64,000 bases of DNA from UBA7957 sp965224675 (lineage in GTDB: Bacteria > Pseudomonadota > Gammaproteobacteria > Granulosicoccales > Granulosicoccaceae), in NCBI GenBank assembly GCA_965224675.1, contig CBDDAA010000002.1:186001-250000 (forward strand). The letters are read 5' to 3'. Every line of letters starts with the position of its first letter. The stretch's first letter is position 1. Shown one piece after another: positions 19,026 to 27,891 of this stretch. The position numbers and the translations under genes were made by a program. Below the pieces are notes generated by a model. That model had not been told where the DNA came from, did not search any database, and saw nothing but the letters and a program-made list of their open reading frames with translations.

Positions 19026-19421
19026 ATGAGTGACTTATTTTCTGAAGAATGGATGCAAAGCTTTATGACTGCCTGGAACAATGAGCCTGAACTCGCTGGT
19101 GCACTAGAAAAAATCGGCTTTAATTCGGTTATTGGTTATGGCTTTCCTAATGACCCGGCACCCCGCGGCGTGCTGACTGTCGAAAATGGAAAAGCGACCG
19201 CCGCCGGACCTTTTGACAGCCAAGAGCTTAGCTGGGACATACGCGCCAAAGAAGCACAATGGGCAAAATGGATGAGTAAACCTCCAGGCATGGCCGGACT
19301 CGGCATGGCATTTACTACTGGCAAAATGAAGTTTAAGGTCGGTGATTATGGATCAATGCTGAAAGATCCTCGAATGGCAGGACCATTCATCAAAAGCTTC
19401 ACCGTAATGGGTAAAGCCTGA
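19026..19421 (+). CDS. SCP2 sterol-binding-like protein
   Basis: This is a 131-residue soluble protein with the fold pattern of the SCP2 lipid-binding family: an alternation of short strands around GVLTVENGKATAAG, the WDIRAKEAQWAKWM helix, and a C-terminal hydrophobic segment (GKMKFKVGDYGSMLKDP). Such proteins bind acyl or sterol-like lipids, often beside acyl-CoA metabolism genes; the ligand here cannot be told. The ATG is preceded by GAGGAG at good spacing. It stands alone, divergent from the hybrid kinase, with about 280 bp of upstream sequence that includes a TATAAT hexamer (18895 region). Confidence 0.75.
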   Translation: MSDLFSEEWMQSFMTAWNNEPELAGALEKIGFNSVIGYGFPNDPAPRGVLTVENGKATAAGPFDSQELSWDIRAKEAQWAKWMSKPPGMAGLGMAFTTGKMKFKVGDYGSMLKDPRMAGPFIKSFTVMGKA

Positions 19422-19492
19422 GTCAGACAATTTTAAATCAGGCCGTTAACAAAAACCTTACAGCCGCAGTCCATTTTGATGCGGCCGTCCAT

Positions 19493-20099
19493 TCAAAATG
19501 GGGGCGCGGCAATCACCACTAAAGATTCTCCACTAACGGGGTGAATAAACGCCAAACGCTCAGCATGCAGCATTAAGCGTTCGGCGCAACAGCCATAAAG
19601 TCCGTCCCCCACAATAGGTGCATTTAGCCCATCTCGATGCGCGGCATGTACTCGTAGTTGGTGGGTTCTGCCCGTAATGGGATAAAAATAAATCCGAGAC
19701 CCATAATCAGTACGCCCAGCCTGCGTCCAATGTGTAATGGCTTTCTTGCCTGATTCTATACAGACTCTCTGTCTTGGCCTATCGTCAAGGTCAACGCGTA
19801 GTGGTAATTCGATAGTACCGCTCCACTCCTGTAGTACTCGTGAAAGTACCGCTACATATCTTTTTTTACACTACGACGCATAAATTGTGCTTGCAGTTCC
19901 TTATGCGCTGATCACCTGTCAGCACCACCAGTACACCAAACATTTTTCCTCCATCCCTGGCATAAAAATCATACGCTGCAGGGATACAGGAAGGTAAGTG
20001 TTCTTGTAATAATTCAGCGGCTCTAACCGCTATTGGATGGGGGGGTACAGGAAAACGGACTTGGAAATTCAAGTGGCAACTCGTATCGTTCTGGTTCAT
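19493..20099 (-). pseudogene. remnant of an RluA-family RNA pseudouridine synthase gene
   Basis: On the minus strand the 5' part encodes about 70 residues ending GGKMFGVLVVLTGDQRI, the N-terminal extension of the long (~550-residue) RluA-type synthases found in gammaproteobacteria. It then jumps, in another frame, to HKELQAQFMRRSV, which is near the C-terminus. The catalytic HRLD region and several hundred residues are missing. After GTA, a run of seven A residues (19861-19867) needs one more A to continue as KKRYVAVLSRVLQEWSG, and the reading then stays open through YPITGRTHQLRVHAAHRDG to the stop at 19493-19495. So there is one large internal deletion plus one single-base frameshift. Function is certainly lost. 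Confidence 0.88.
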
Positions 20100-20148
20100 T
20101 GGGAAATAACCTGATCATAAAAAATATAACATTGCAGTGATAACTAAC

Positions 20149-20287
20149 AGCCTGTTGAAAAAATCCCTGATGAGTACCAGACAAGGCAACATCAGGCGAA
20201 AAAACGCAGATTACACAGTGTAAATGCGTATTTTGAGCCTGATTTTAACACCGCGTAGTGCTGTCAGAGGGTTTTTCAACCGACTGC
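20149..20287 (+). repeat. element B copy 1: ~140 bp MITE-like repeat
   Basis: It begins AGCCTGTTGAAAAA and ends with a decayed TTTTTCAAC-CGACTG, imperfect terminal inverted repeats. Its core ATCAGGCGAAAAAACGCAG, GAGCCTGATTTTAAC and TGTCAGAGGGTTTTTC recurs at 62994-63134 in the same orientation. Internal TCAGGC/GCCTGA segments can pair. There is no coding capacity. It resembles a widespread gammaproteobacterial MITE with these termini (from memory, not checked). Confidence 0.75.
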
Positions 20288-20398
20288 TAATCAATTGTAA
20301 CCGAAAATTATAAACTTACAGATTAATAGCACAAAATATCAAAACCCAAATTGGCAGCACCCCTATAATACACTCCCGCAAGCAACCTGGCGTAAATT

Positions 20399-20758
20399 AT
20401 GAGTGAGCAGTATCAGAAAGTATGGGAGCAATATGTGTCATCATGGAAGGTGCAATCAAGGGATGAAAAATTCAATCTCTATAAAACCTGCCTTGATCCT
20501 CTTTGTATTTATACCGATCCGCTCGGTCAGGTCAAGGGCTGGGATGAACTTGTCAATACCATGCTCGATTTTCATCAACAGATACCCGGTGGCCATTTTG
20601 CGACCACCTGGTTTTTAGCACATCATGACAGATGCATTGCTAAATGGCAGATGCTCAATACAGAGGGTAATATGCTATCTGAAGGCATTAGCTACGGTGA
20701 ATTCAACAGCCAGGGTAAATTATCCAGCATGACTGGTTTTTTTGAATTGCAACTATGA
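20399..20758 (+). CDS. SnoaL/NTF2-like domain protein
   Basis: This 119-residue protein has the cone-shaped NTF2/SnoaL-like pattern: an N-terminal helix (QKVWEQYVSSWKVQ), LYKTCLDPLCIYTDPLGQVKG, then a run of strands (HFATTWFLAHHDRCIAKWQM, ISYGEFNSQGKLSSMTGFFE). The family includes small-molecule isomerases, cyclases and many uncharacterised proteins, so no reaction can be assigned. It precedes the AraC-type regulator in the same direction with an 84-bp gap and may be part of the same small accessory group. Confidence 0.75.
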   Translation: MSEQYQKVWEQYVSSWKVQSRDEKFNLYKTCLDPLCIYTDPLGQVKGWDELVNTMLDFHQQIPGGHFATTWFLAHHDRCIAKWQMLNTEGNMLSEGISYGEFNSQGKLSSMTGFFELQL

Positions 20759-20842
20759 TATAAACATCCTTTATTGATTACGATACATTCGGTGTGACAG
20801 CGATCATAGGGTTTTTATCGCTTGCAACCGAAGGACTAAGCT

Positions 20843-21712
20843 TTGAATCACCTATCACAAATCCAGAACGGTATTGACTACATTGAAGCTAATCTGGACT
20901 ATAAAATAGAAATTAACAAAATAGCCAAACACGTTGGAATAAGCCAGTGGCACTTTCAGCGTATCTTCAAAGCGCTGACTAATGAAACGCTGAAAACCTA
21001 TATTCGCTCCCGACGGATGGCTAATGCGTTAGATAAACTACTAAATACTGACGTTCGCTTAATCGATATTGCCCTAAGTGCAGGTTTTGAATCCCAAGAG
21101 AGTTTTACCCGGGCGTTTAAACAGGCTTTTAAGATGACACCCCACGAATACAGGCGGATTGGAAGCAAAAACCTGTTTCTGAATAAGATTCAATTCGATC
21201 AGAACTATATAGAACATATTAACCAAAACCTTACTCTTGAACCTCTAATCCACGTTCAGGAAAAAATGCAATTGGTTGGTCTGAAAACCTGCTTCTACGG
21301 TGTTGAATCCGAGAAGAATAATATTGCTGAAAAATTACCTCCACTATGGGAGTCATTTATAGAGCGAATGCATGAAATTGAACATGCTGTACCAGGAAAC
21401 GCTTATGGTATTATTCAACAAACACGCGCTAATACCAATGAACTGGATTATTTCGCAGCGGTTGAGGTTGAGCAATACAAGTCCTTACCCAAAGAAATGG
21501 TTGAAATTAATATCCCCACCTGCAGCTATGCCAAATTTACGCATAGAGGTGATGCAAAGAACATTGATAACACGGTTAACTATATATATGCCAGTTGGCT
21601 GCTGAAATCAAATAGACAACACACCTATGGCCCTGATATAGAAACTTACGGATCTGAATATCAAGCCTTTTCTGACAAATCTGTAATGTATTATTCTATT
21701 CCAATACGATGA
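20843..21712 (+). CDS. AraC-family regulator with GyrI-like effector-binding domain
   Basis: Residues about 1-105 form two AraC-type helix-turn-helix motifs (IAKHVGISQWHFQRIFKAL and IALSAGFESQESFTRAFKQAF followed by MTPHEYRR). Residues about 130-289 form a GyrI-like small-molecule-binding domain with an N-terminal LVGLKTCFYG strand. The family responds to toxic or hydrophobic compounds (Rob/SoxS-like domain order). The start is TTG at 20843: no in-frame ATG exists nearby and AAGGA lies 7 bases upstream. The stop overlaps the next gene by 4 bases, so the two are coupled and may be co-regulated. Confidence 0.9.
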   Translation: MNHLSQIQNGIDYIEANLDYKIEINKIAKHVGISQWHFQRIFKALTNETLKTYIRSRRMANALDKLLNTDVRLIDIALSAGFESQESFTRAFKQAFKMTPHEYRRIGSKNLFLNKIQFDQNYIEHINQNLTLEPLIHVQEKMQLVGLKTCFYGVESEKNNIAEKLPPLWESFIERMHEIEHAVPGNAYGIIQQTRANTNELDYFAAVEVEQYKSLPKEMVEINIPTCSYAKFTHRGDAKNIDNTVNYIYASWLLKSNRQHTYGPDIETYGSEYQAFSDKSVMYYSIPIR

Positions 21713-22149
21713 TGATTAAACAAATTGATTACCCTATTCTGGATCCTGAGGTAAAAGCTATTTTTGCCAGTTACCCACCCCAAATTAGACAACGGCTAAT
21801 GTCACTAAGACAACTGATATATAATATTGCGCATAAAACAGAGGGCGTTGGTAAATTAGAAGAAACGCTAAAATGGAGATCACCAAGCTATCTGACCACA
21901 AAACCGAAAAGCGGGACCACCCTGCGAATTGATGGCAGGGGTTCGCAAGCAAACAAGCTATTTTTGTGCGTACATTGCCAAACCACTTTAATCAGTGAAT
22001 TCAAATCTATCTATGGTGATAATTTTCTCTATGATGGAAATCGCTGTCTGATCCTGGATGTTAACGATAACATCGAAGCAGAGGCCATCAGCTGGTTTAT
22101 TAAATCAGCTTTGACATACCATCTACGACGTAAAACTATAACCTTGTAA
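21709..22149 (+). CDS. DUF1801 (YdhG-like) protein
   Basis: This 146-residue cytoplasmic protein belongs to the DUF1801/YdhG-like family, related to iron-chaperone-like folds; function is not established. Characteristic features are the helical start (PEVKAIFASYPPQIRQRLMSLRQLI), EETLKWRSPSYLTTK and the small strand region with KLFLCVHCQTTLISEFKSI. It overlaps the AraC-type gene by 4 bases (ATGATG), so it is translated with it and may be a target or partner of the regulator. Confidence 0.85.
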   Translation: MMIKQIDYPILDPEVKAIFASYPPQIRQRLMSLRQLIYNIAHKTEGVGKLEETLKWRSPSYLTTKPKSGTTLRIDGRGSQANKLFLCVHCQTTLISEFKSIYGDNFLYDGNRCLILDVNDNIEAEAISWFIKSALTYHLRRKTITL

Positions 22150-22237
22150 CCGCGTTATACAATTCATATCCTCACTGAAACATCGTTTTGAAATGAACAC
22201 CTATCGTTCCTTCAATCGTAATGAAAATTAATCTGAT

Positions 22238-22978
22238 ATGCGCGGTTCACAATCGATAACCGAGCAATTCTACCAACGACGTAGAACCCTGCCTGGACTG
22301 GAAGATCTGTCTGCACAAGACAAACAGGCTATTAATGTTGGCTGGCGTTGCCGGGGATCCCAGCACGAATTATATTCAATAGCGACCGATCTGTCACAGG
22401 TTCACTGGCCAAATATAGAATCGATTCTTGACCTTGGGTGCGGCGATGGAGAATTAGCAAATTTCTTGAGATCAGAGCGGGATTTTAGAGGCCATTACAC
22501 CGGCATTGATCTGGTCGAATCCAATATATTAGAGGCGAAAAATCGCTTTGGCTTGCAGCTAAAAAACCGTTTTATTCTGGGCGAATGTTTCAATCAGGAC
22601 TGGTCTGAACAATCATTTGATGTTGTTATTTCACTCGGCGTGATTAGCGTAAATCTTGATTACCCAGATAACGTGGGAGAAAATACGCTGGCACAAACAA
22701 AGCAACTCTGTGATCTTATCATTGAGTTGGCTCAGACAAGCGCTGTATTATATTTTCCCTGCTCAGATTCCATTAGCAAAGATCGCCTCACTGCAAACAG
22801 CGATATGGCATTTTTACCTGAAATTGATGTTTACACTCTACTCTATAATGCAGTTCAGCAATCTAAAGATAAGGTATTAAGTGGGATCGACATGACCTCC
22901 TCACTAAATCGCGAAGATGCCCGGACAATCGCTAAAGTCTATTGGACACCGGCCGGATCAGGCAATTCAAGCGAGTAA
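22238..22978 (+). CDS. class I SAM-dependent methyltransferase
   Basis: The 246-residue product has the Rossmann methyltransferase motif I ILDLGCGDGELANFL, an acidic motif II (YTGIDLVESNILEAKNRF) and a post-motif SFDVVISLGVISV. The substrate is unknown. The N-terminal region (TEQFYQRRRTLPGLEDLSAQ) precedes the catalytic domain and may bind substrate. The 3' end overlaps the convergent HupE/UreJ-like gene by 12 bases, so the two messages are complementary at their ends. Confidence 0.85.
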   Translation: MRGSQSITEQFYQRRRTLPGLEDLSAQDKQAINVGWRCRGSQHELYSIATDLSQVHWPNIESILDLGCGDGELANFLRSERDFRGHYTGIDLVESNILEAKNRFGLQLKNRFILGECFNQDWSEQSFDVVISLGVISVNLDYPDNVGENTLAQTKQLCDLIIELAQTSAVLYFPCSDSISKDRLTANSDMAFLPEIDVYTLLYNAVQQSKDKVLSGIDMTSSLNREDARTIAKVYWTPAGSGNSSE

Positions 22979-24154
22979 TTCCAGCCTGTCAAATATCCAA
23001 TACACACCCACCATCGCAATTAAAAATGAGGCCGGCACGACAACAACCTGTCGATACTGTGCGCTTGATTTGAACCAGATGGCTACCCCAAACCAAGCCA
23101 ATGTAACCACGACCAACTGACCAAGTTCCACACCTATATTAAAACTAATCAATGCACTTGCAAACGCATCTTTGGGCATTCCAAAATCAGACAGCACGCC
23201 GGCAAAACCTAGTCCGTGCAATAAACCAAACACAAATACCAGCAATAACCGACTCTTGCGCAGTTTACGGGCAAAGATGTTTTCCACCCCAACATACGCA
23301 ATAGACAGCGCAATCAGTGGTTCAACAATTCTAGCAGGTAATTCAATCACACCATTGATCGATAAACCCAGAGTGATGGTATGGGCGATCGTAAACATGG
23401 TTATCTGCCAAAGCAGAGGCTTTAAACGGCTGCTGAGCAAGAACAAAGCAACAATAAACAAGATATGATCAAGCCCTTTGGGCACAATATGTTCAAAGCC
23501 GAGCAGAACATAGGAAGCAATTATTTCGTGCAAAGCACGCTTGAGAAAGATCGCCTCTAACGAGAATGGTTCACTGGGTTTGTCATTGCGTAACCACTGC
23601 CATTCAGACCAATGCCACTGCTCATTTTGCGCATCAATCTGTCGAACCCGTGCCGCATTATCACCAAAGGCTTGAGGGTAATACCATACAAGATTTTTAC
23701 TTGATCGATCCAATGCTGCCTGCAGGGTAATCACACTAATGCGTGGAACCTTGGTGTATCCCGGCTCAGGTATTTTGATATCCACAACCGCCAGCGGAAC
23801 AACCTTATCATCCGCCAACAACCTTATTTGCTGCAGGAATTGAGCTTTAAATGAATTAAATTTCTCACGCAATTGAACGGACGATAGAACACGTAAACCA
23901 TCATAAGCTTCAGCGTTGGGTGAATCCCTGGTATTACGATAGCGTGCGTTTATACCCGTTAGTAGCGCTTCGATGCTGGCACGAATTTCTATGCTTACCT
24001 GTCCGTGGGTATCGGCGCTAATCTCAATGAGTGCGGGTTTCACCACATCAGCGTATGACGAACTCAATTGCAGGAAAAACAATATCCAGAGCAGGATTAA
24101 AAAGCGTATAGTTTGTTGCTGTTTAAATCGACCCATCAGGCGTTCTAAAACCAT
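22967..24154 (-). CDS. HupE/UreJ-family membrane protein with periplasmic N-domain
   Basis: This 395-residue protein has a signal (LILLWILFFLQLSSSYADV), a periplasmic domain of about 170 residues without recognised motifs, then a C-terminal six- or seven-span HupE/UreJ-type domain. The membrane domain carries conserved histidines: GFEHIVPKGLDHILFI, FTIAHTITLGLSI, FGLLHGLGFAGVL and FNIGVELGQ. Relatives transport or handle nickel/cobalt for hydrogenase or urease. No such metalloenzyme is in the window, so the metal role is inference only. It is much longer than plain HupE, because of the N-terminal domain. Confidence 0.85.
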   Translation of the reverse strand: MVLERLMGRFKQQQTIRFLILLWILFFLQLSSSYADVVKPALIEISADTHGQVSIEIRASIEALLTGINARYRNTRDSPNAEAYDGLRVLSSVQLREKFNSFKAQFLQQIRLLADDKVVPLAVVDIKIPEPGYTKVPRISVITLQAALDRSSKNLVWYYPQAFGDNAARVRQIDAQNEQWHWSEWQWLRNDKPSEPFSLEAIFLKRALHEIIASYVLLGFEHIVPKGLDHILFIVALFLLSSRLKPLLWQITMFTIAHTITLGLSINGVIELPARIVEPLIALSIAYVGVENIFARKLRKSRLLLVFVFGLLHGLGFAGVLSDFGMPKDAFASALISFNIGVELGQLVVVTLAWFGVAIWFKSSAQYRQVVVVPASFLIAMVGVYWIFDRLELLA

Positions 24155-24220
24155 TATTATTTAAGGTATACTTAAATGTAGATAAAAAGCCTTAATGAGG
24201 GCTGATTTAACATCATTTAC

Positions 24221-24360
24221 TTAAACCTGAATCCGTGATTTCAATGCAAAATGAGGTGTAAGATATTGGATTCACAGTGGATTTACAAAAATCTTAGCTT
24301 CACCCTCCGGTTAAGCGGGTATTTTTTAAACCGCTGTGGAGTCACGGGTCCAGGTTAAAC
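24221..24360. repeat. 140-bp inverted-repeat element upstream of soxB
   Basis: The left end TTAAACCTGAATCCGTGATT pairs with the right end AGTCACGGGTCCAGGTTAAA with few mismatches. Inside, GGTGTAAGAT (about 24255) pairs with ATCTTAGCTTCACC (about 24291-24304). The element is therefore a long interrupted palindrome that can fold as a cruciform or hairpin RNA. There is only one copy in the window. It fills the gap between the HupE/UreJ-like gene and soxB (both transcribed away from it), so promoters for both may lie in or beside it. Confidence 0.65.
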
Positions 24361-24489
24361 TAACCCTATTCTAAATTATTAATTTGTGCCCATAACTAAA
24401 TAAAATTAAACAATTTCTATTGATAAGTTTGGCCGTGCTGAGGAATGTGGGCCGGTGCGACAGTTTACTACGAAATCAGAGGTAATTAC

Positions 24490-26415
24490 ATGTCACAGTT
24501 TGATCGTCGGGTTTTCCTTAAACTAATGAGCCTGGGTGCGATAAGTGCAACCACCCTGGCGGCCATCGCTGGCTCTAAAACAGAAACTGAAGCAAAAGAA
24601 AAAATTAATACGCTGGACGAACTGTATTCGCTACCCATGAACGGCTCCGCCCGAATCCTCCATATCACGGACGTTCATGGACAGCTTAAACCCGTATATT
24701 TCCGTGAACCCAATGTTAATCTGGGTGTTGGAGATGCCTACGGTCGGCCACCTCATGTCGTCGGCTCGCAGCTACTGGAAGATATGAAGCTTCCGGCAGC
24801 AGGACGTGAAGCCTATGCATATACTTACCTCAATTTTGAAAAATATGCGGCTGAGTTCGGACGCATGGGCGGTTACGCGCAGATAAAAACACTATTAGAT
24901 AGTTTGCGTGAATCAGCAGGTGGGCGCGAGAACACGTTAACACTGGACGGAGGCGATTTGTGGCAGGGTTCAGGCACTTCACTCTGGACACGCGGAGTTG
25001 ATATGGTGGAGGCTTCCAATATCCTCGGCGTCGATGTCATGATTGGACACTGGGAATTCACCTATCGGGAAGAAGAAGTACTCAGTAACGTAACCCTTTT
25101 CAAAGGCGATTTTATCGGTCAAAACGTACGTGTGAAAGAAGATGCATTGTTTGGAGATGAGTACCCGACCATGGTAGAGAAATATGATGGTCGTGGGCTG
25201 TTTGATGAGGAAACGGGTCATGCATTCCAACCTTATGTCATTAAAAATACGGGCGGCAAACGCATTGCAGTAATTGGCCAGGCATTTCCACGAACCGCCA
25301 ACGCCAATCCACCTGAGTTTTTCCCGGATTGGTCATTCGGTCTGCGTGAAGATGATATGCAGGCGTTGGTGAAAAAAATCCGCGCCGAAGAAAAACCCGA
25401 TGCTGTGGTATTAGTTTCTCATAACGGTATGGATGTCGATATTAAGATGGCTGAGCGTGCACCTGGAATTGACGCTATATTTGGTGGCCACACCCACGAT
25501 GGAATTCCGGCGCCGATTAGCGTGAAAAATACCGAAGGTGGTATTTGTCTGGTCACTAATGCTGGCTCCAATGGAAAATACGTCGGTGTCATGGATTTCG
25601 AATTTGAAGGTGAAAAACTCAAGAATATGCATTACAAAATGCTTCCTATTTTCGAGGATTTACTTCCAGCAAATAAGGAAATGGAAGCATACGTTACACA
25701 AATGCGCAGCAAGAAATATGATGAAAAAATTATTGAGAGTAGAGCCAAGGATCGGTTTTTCAATAAAAATCGTATCGGTAAAAGCTTTGAGGAAATTCTT
25801 TCGGAAAAGCTTGCCATTGCCGATCGTACACTCTACCGCCGCGGTAACTTTATGGGAACCTGGGATCAGATTTTATGCAATGCCCTACGTGAAGAATACG
25901 GCGCTGATGTTGCCATGTCAGCAGGTGTGCGTTGGGGCACCTCCACACCAAAGGGCCATTGGATAACAATGGAAGATGTGATGACACAATGCGCCATAAC
26001 TTATGGTGAGACCTACATGAATGAAATGACAGGTGAGCAATTACTTAATGTGCTGGAACAAGTCGCTGACAACTTGTTTGATCCTGACCCCTACCTGCAA
26101 TCCGGCGGGGATATGGTTCGTGTGGGTGGACTCGATTACACGATGGACCCAATCAAGAAATTGTACGAACGAATAAGCGATGCCAGACTGGATAATGGAG
26201 ACCCCATAGATCCTAAGAAATCCTATAAAGTTGCTGGCTGGGCTGTGGTTAACCGTACACCGGAAGGCCGACTACTATGGGACGTTGTACGTGATCATAT
26301 CGTAAGGAATAAAGATAAAAACAATATCCTCAATTTGGCCAAGATCAATCACCCAAAATTGGTTGGAATATCAGATAATCCAGGCATTGCTGATTATGAT
26401 GGTGAGATGGGTTAA
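24490..26415 (+). CDS. soxB: SoxB-type thiosulfohydrolase
   Basis: SoxB hydrolyses the terminal sulfonate from thiosulfate bound to the SoxYZ carrier in the periplasm. The protein is a metallophosphatase/5'-nucleotidase-fold enzyme with ITDVHGQLKPVYFREP, LDGGDLWQGSG, MIGHWEFTYREEE (SoxB-type variant of the GNHEF motif), SHNGMDVD and GGHTHDG, plus the C-terminal nucleotidase-like domain. A twin-arginine signal (DRRVFLKLMSLGA) fits export of a folded metalloenzyme. The start is placed at ATG 24490, preceded by AGAGG; the longer frame from 24445 has no support. No other sox gene is nearby, which is unusual. Confidence 0.93.
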   Translation: MSQFDRRVFLKLMSLGAISATTLAAIAGSKTETEAKEKINTLDELYSLPMNGSARILHITDVHGQLKPVYFREPNVNLGVGDAYGRPPHVVGSQLLEDMKLPAAGREAYAYTYLNFEKYAAEFGRMGGYAQIKTLLDSLRESAGGRENTLTLDGGDLWQGSGTSLWTRGVDMVEASNILGVDVMIGHWEFTYREEEVLSNVTLFKGDFIGQNVRVKEDALFGDEYPTMVEKYDGRGLFDEETGHAFQPYVIKNTGGKRIAVIGQAFPRTANANPPEFFPDWSFGLREDDMQALVKKIRAEEKPDAVVLVSHNGMDVDIKMAERAPGIDAIFGGHTHDGIPAPISVKNTEGGICLVTNAGSNGKYVGVMDFEFEGEKLKNMHYKMLPIFEDLLPANKEMEAYVTQMRSKKYDEKIIESRAKDRFFNKNRIGKSFEEILSEKLAIADRTLYRRGNFMGTWDQILCNALREEYGADVAMSAGVRWGTSTPKGHWITMEDVMTQCAITYGETYMNEMTGEQLLNVLEQVADNLFDPDPYLQSGGDMVRVGGLDYTMDPIKKLYERISDARLDNGDPIDPKKSYKVAGWAVVNRTPEGRLLWDVVRDHIVRNKDKNNILNLAKINHPKLVGISDNPGIADYDGEMG

Positions 26416-26520
26416 ATCAGATGGCACCCAGCACCTGATCTGGGGCGAGTGATGGTCTGGAAAAAGAATTCACATCAGAGTCGCGCTCTGGCCGAGTCGC
26501 GCTGACTTGGCACTTGTTCA

Positions 26521-26543
26521 GGGTATATTGATTATATATACCC
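26521..26543. terminator. possible bidirectional hairpin between soxB and the VasI-like gene
   Basis: GGGTATAT and ATATACCC form a perfect 8-bp stem around a 7-base loop, in the 141-bp gap between two convergent genes. There is no strong T-run on either strand, so activity as an intrinsic terminator is only probable by position. Confidence 0.4.
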
Positions 26544-26556
26544 TTGAGACTCTAAT

Positions 26557-27486
26557 TTATTTCCAATGACAGGCTTCTTGTAGTGGATAAACCGCTGCCT
26601 GCAGGCCAGCTAATTTAAATCGGAATTTCAGACTGACTTCCCCGCTCGGACTAAAACCAACCAACATGTCGGGTGCTTTTAACATCGATCTTATCAGACC
26701 AATATATTGACCTTCAGGGAATATATTTTTACGATCAGCAGAAATATTCCATCGTGAACGCTGCTCCTTGCCACCTCCCAAACTTACCGATGTATTTATT
26801 GTTCCTGCCCCCACTTCCTCGCCAATGCCAATATACAAAATGGTCTTATTCTCACTGCATTGTAAAACTATCTCGGGCCTGACTGATCGATCACCAATAA
26901 TTGCAGGAGCAGCGGCGTAACCTGAAACGACCACATTGGTTGAATTATCAATCGAGGAGACCGATCGTTCAATTTTCCAATCGCCTGTAATCTTTTTTTG
27001 ATCAACGGATGTGCCTGAAACCAACTGGCGTTTGTCAATGTGTAACTCACTAATTAATCCATTGTTTTTATTAACTTTACACACCGCAGGTAATCCAACT
27101 TCTGCGCCTTGTGTATTGAGTGTTCTGATTGCTATTTTATTATCCCATTTAAATTGAAAATCAATACCGGAAATTCTTGGCTTAATAGCAGGGATCTGCG
27201 TGAATTCGGGAAATAGGCTCAACTGCTTTATCGCACTAACACATGCATCCAGCGCCAGATCAATACCGATTTCTTTTCCCGGTAGAGGACTTTTTTTATC
27301 CTTCTCAGAGGTCAACTCAAGCTTTGCAATTTCCCCTTTATCCAGAGTGATGATTTTTTTTTGTTCCAGTACATCTTCTATCATTGGCGCTATGAACCCG
27401 TTCAAACCCAACCATGGACTAAAGATTTCGGCAACACCGACTGAAACAGCCAAGGTTATCAGCGCCACTTTTAAGTAGTATTTCAT
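26557..27486 (-). CDS. VasI/TagO-like type VI secretion-associated domain protein
   Basis: The C-terminal two thirds match the VasI/TagO pattern: GDWKIERSVSSIDNSTNVVV, then PEIVLQCSENKTILYIGIGE, SRWNISADRKNIFPEGQYIG, a run LIRSMLKAPDMLVGF and the closing LAGLQAAVYPLQEACHW. These are the usual conserved positions of that family. The N-terminus has one hydrophobic segment (YYLKVALITLAVSVGVAEIF), so the product is periplasmic or anchored. No type VI genes are in the window. The start is taken at ATG 27486; a TTG four codons earlier has no better ribosome-binding site. Residues 40-170 are not recognised. Confidence 0.7.
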   Translation of the reverse strand: MKYYLKVALITLAVSVGVAEIFSPWLGLNGFIAPMIEDVLEQKKIITLDKGEIAKLELTSEKDKKSPLPGKEIGIDLALDACVSAIKQLSLFPEFTQIPAIKPRISGIDFQFKWDNKIAIRTLNTQGAEVGLPAVCKVNKNNGLISELHIDKRQLVSGTSVDQKKITGDWKIERSVSSIDNSTNVVVSGYAAAPAIIGDRSVRPEIVLQCSENKTILYIGIGEEVGAGTINTSVSLGGGKEQRSRWNISADRKNIFPEGQYIGLIRSMLKAPDMLVGFSPSGEVSLKFRFKLAGLQAAVYPLQEACHWK

Positions 27487-27891
27487 AATTAAATCCAAGG
27501 AGTATGATCAGCTTTCACAGCAGTTACACATTAATTTCAGTCAGATACCCTCACTCTGAATAACCCGAATATTGCAGATGGCTGTTTCGTTTCTGCGATT
27601 TTTAGATCCTGCCGCTCTGACTGTAAATGATACAGTTTCCGTAGGTGAGTGCAAGTCTCAACAACGCGCGGCAAGGAGTTGTTAAATGTGGAGATCTTTC
27701 TGCAGAGCTTATCAGGAGATAAGGTGATATGAGTAGACAAAGATTTGCCCTGTTATCGAACAGCCATCATCATCAAGCACGGTCAACACTTATTTTGGCT
27801 GTAAACAATACAATCCCAAAATGGAACTTAAGCACTCAATCCTGTTCGAACAGAAAATATTTTATATGTCACAACGATATTTCATATCAGC

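Noticed and set aside
24445..24489. N-terminal extension of soxB from ATG 24445
   Set aside because: It would precede the twin-arginine signal and the AGAGG ribosome-binding site lies inside it, so the ATG at 24490 is the start.
27537..27740. 67-residue minus-strand frame near the VasI-like gene, possible IS remnant
   Set aside because: I could not match it to any transposase or other family, and there are no element ends around it.
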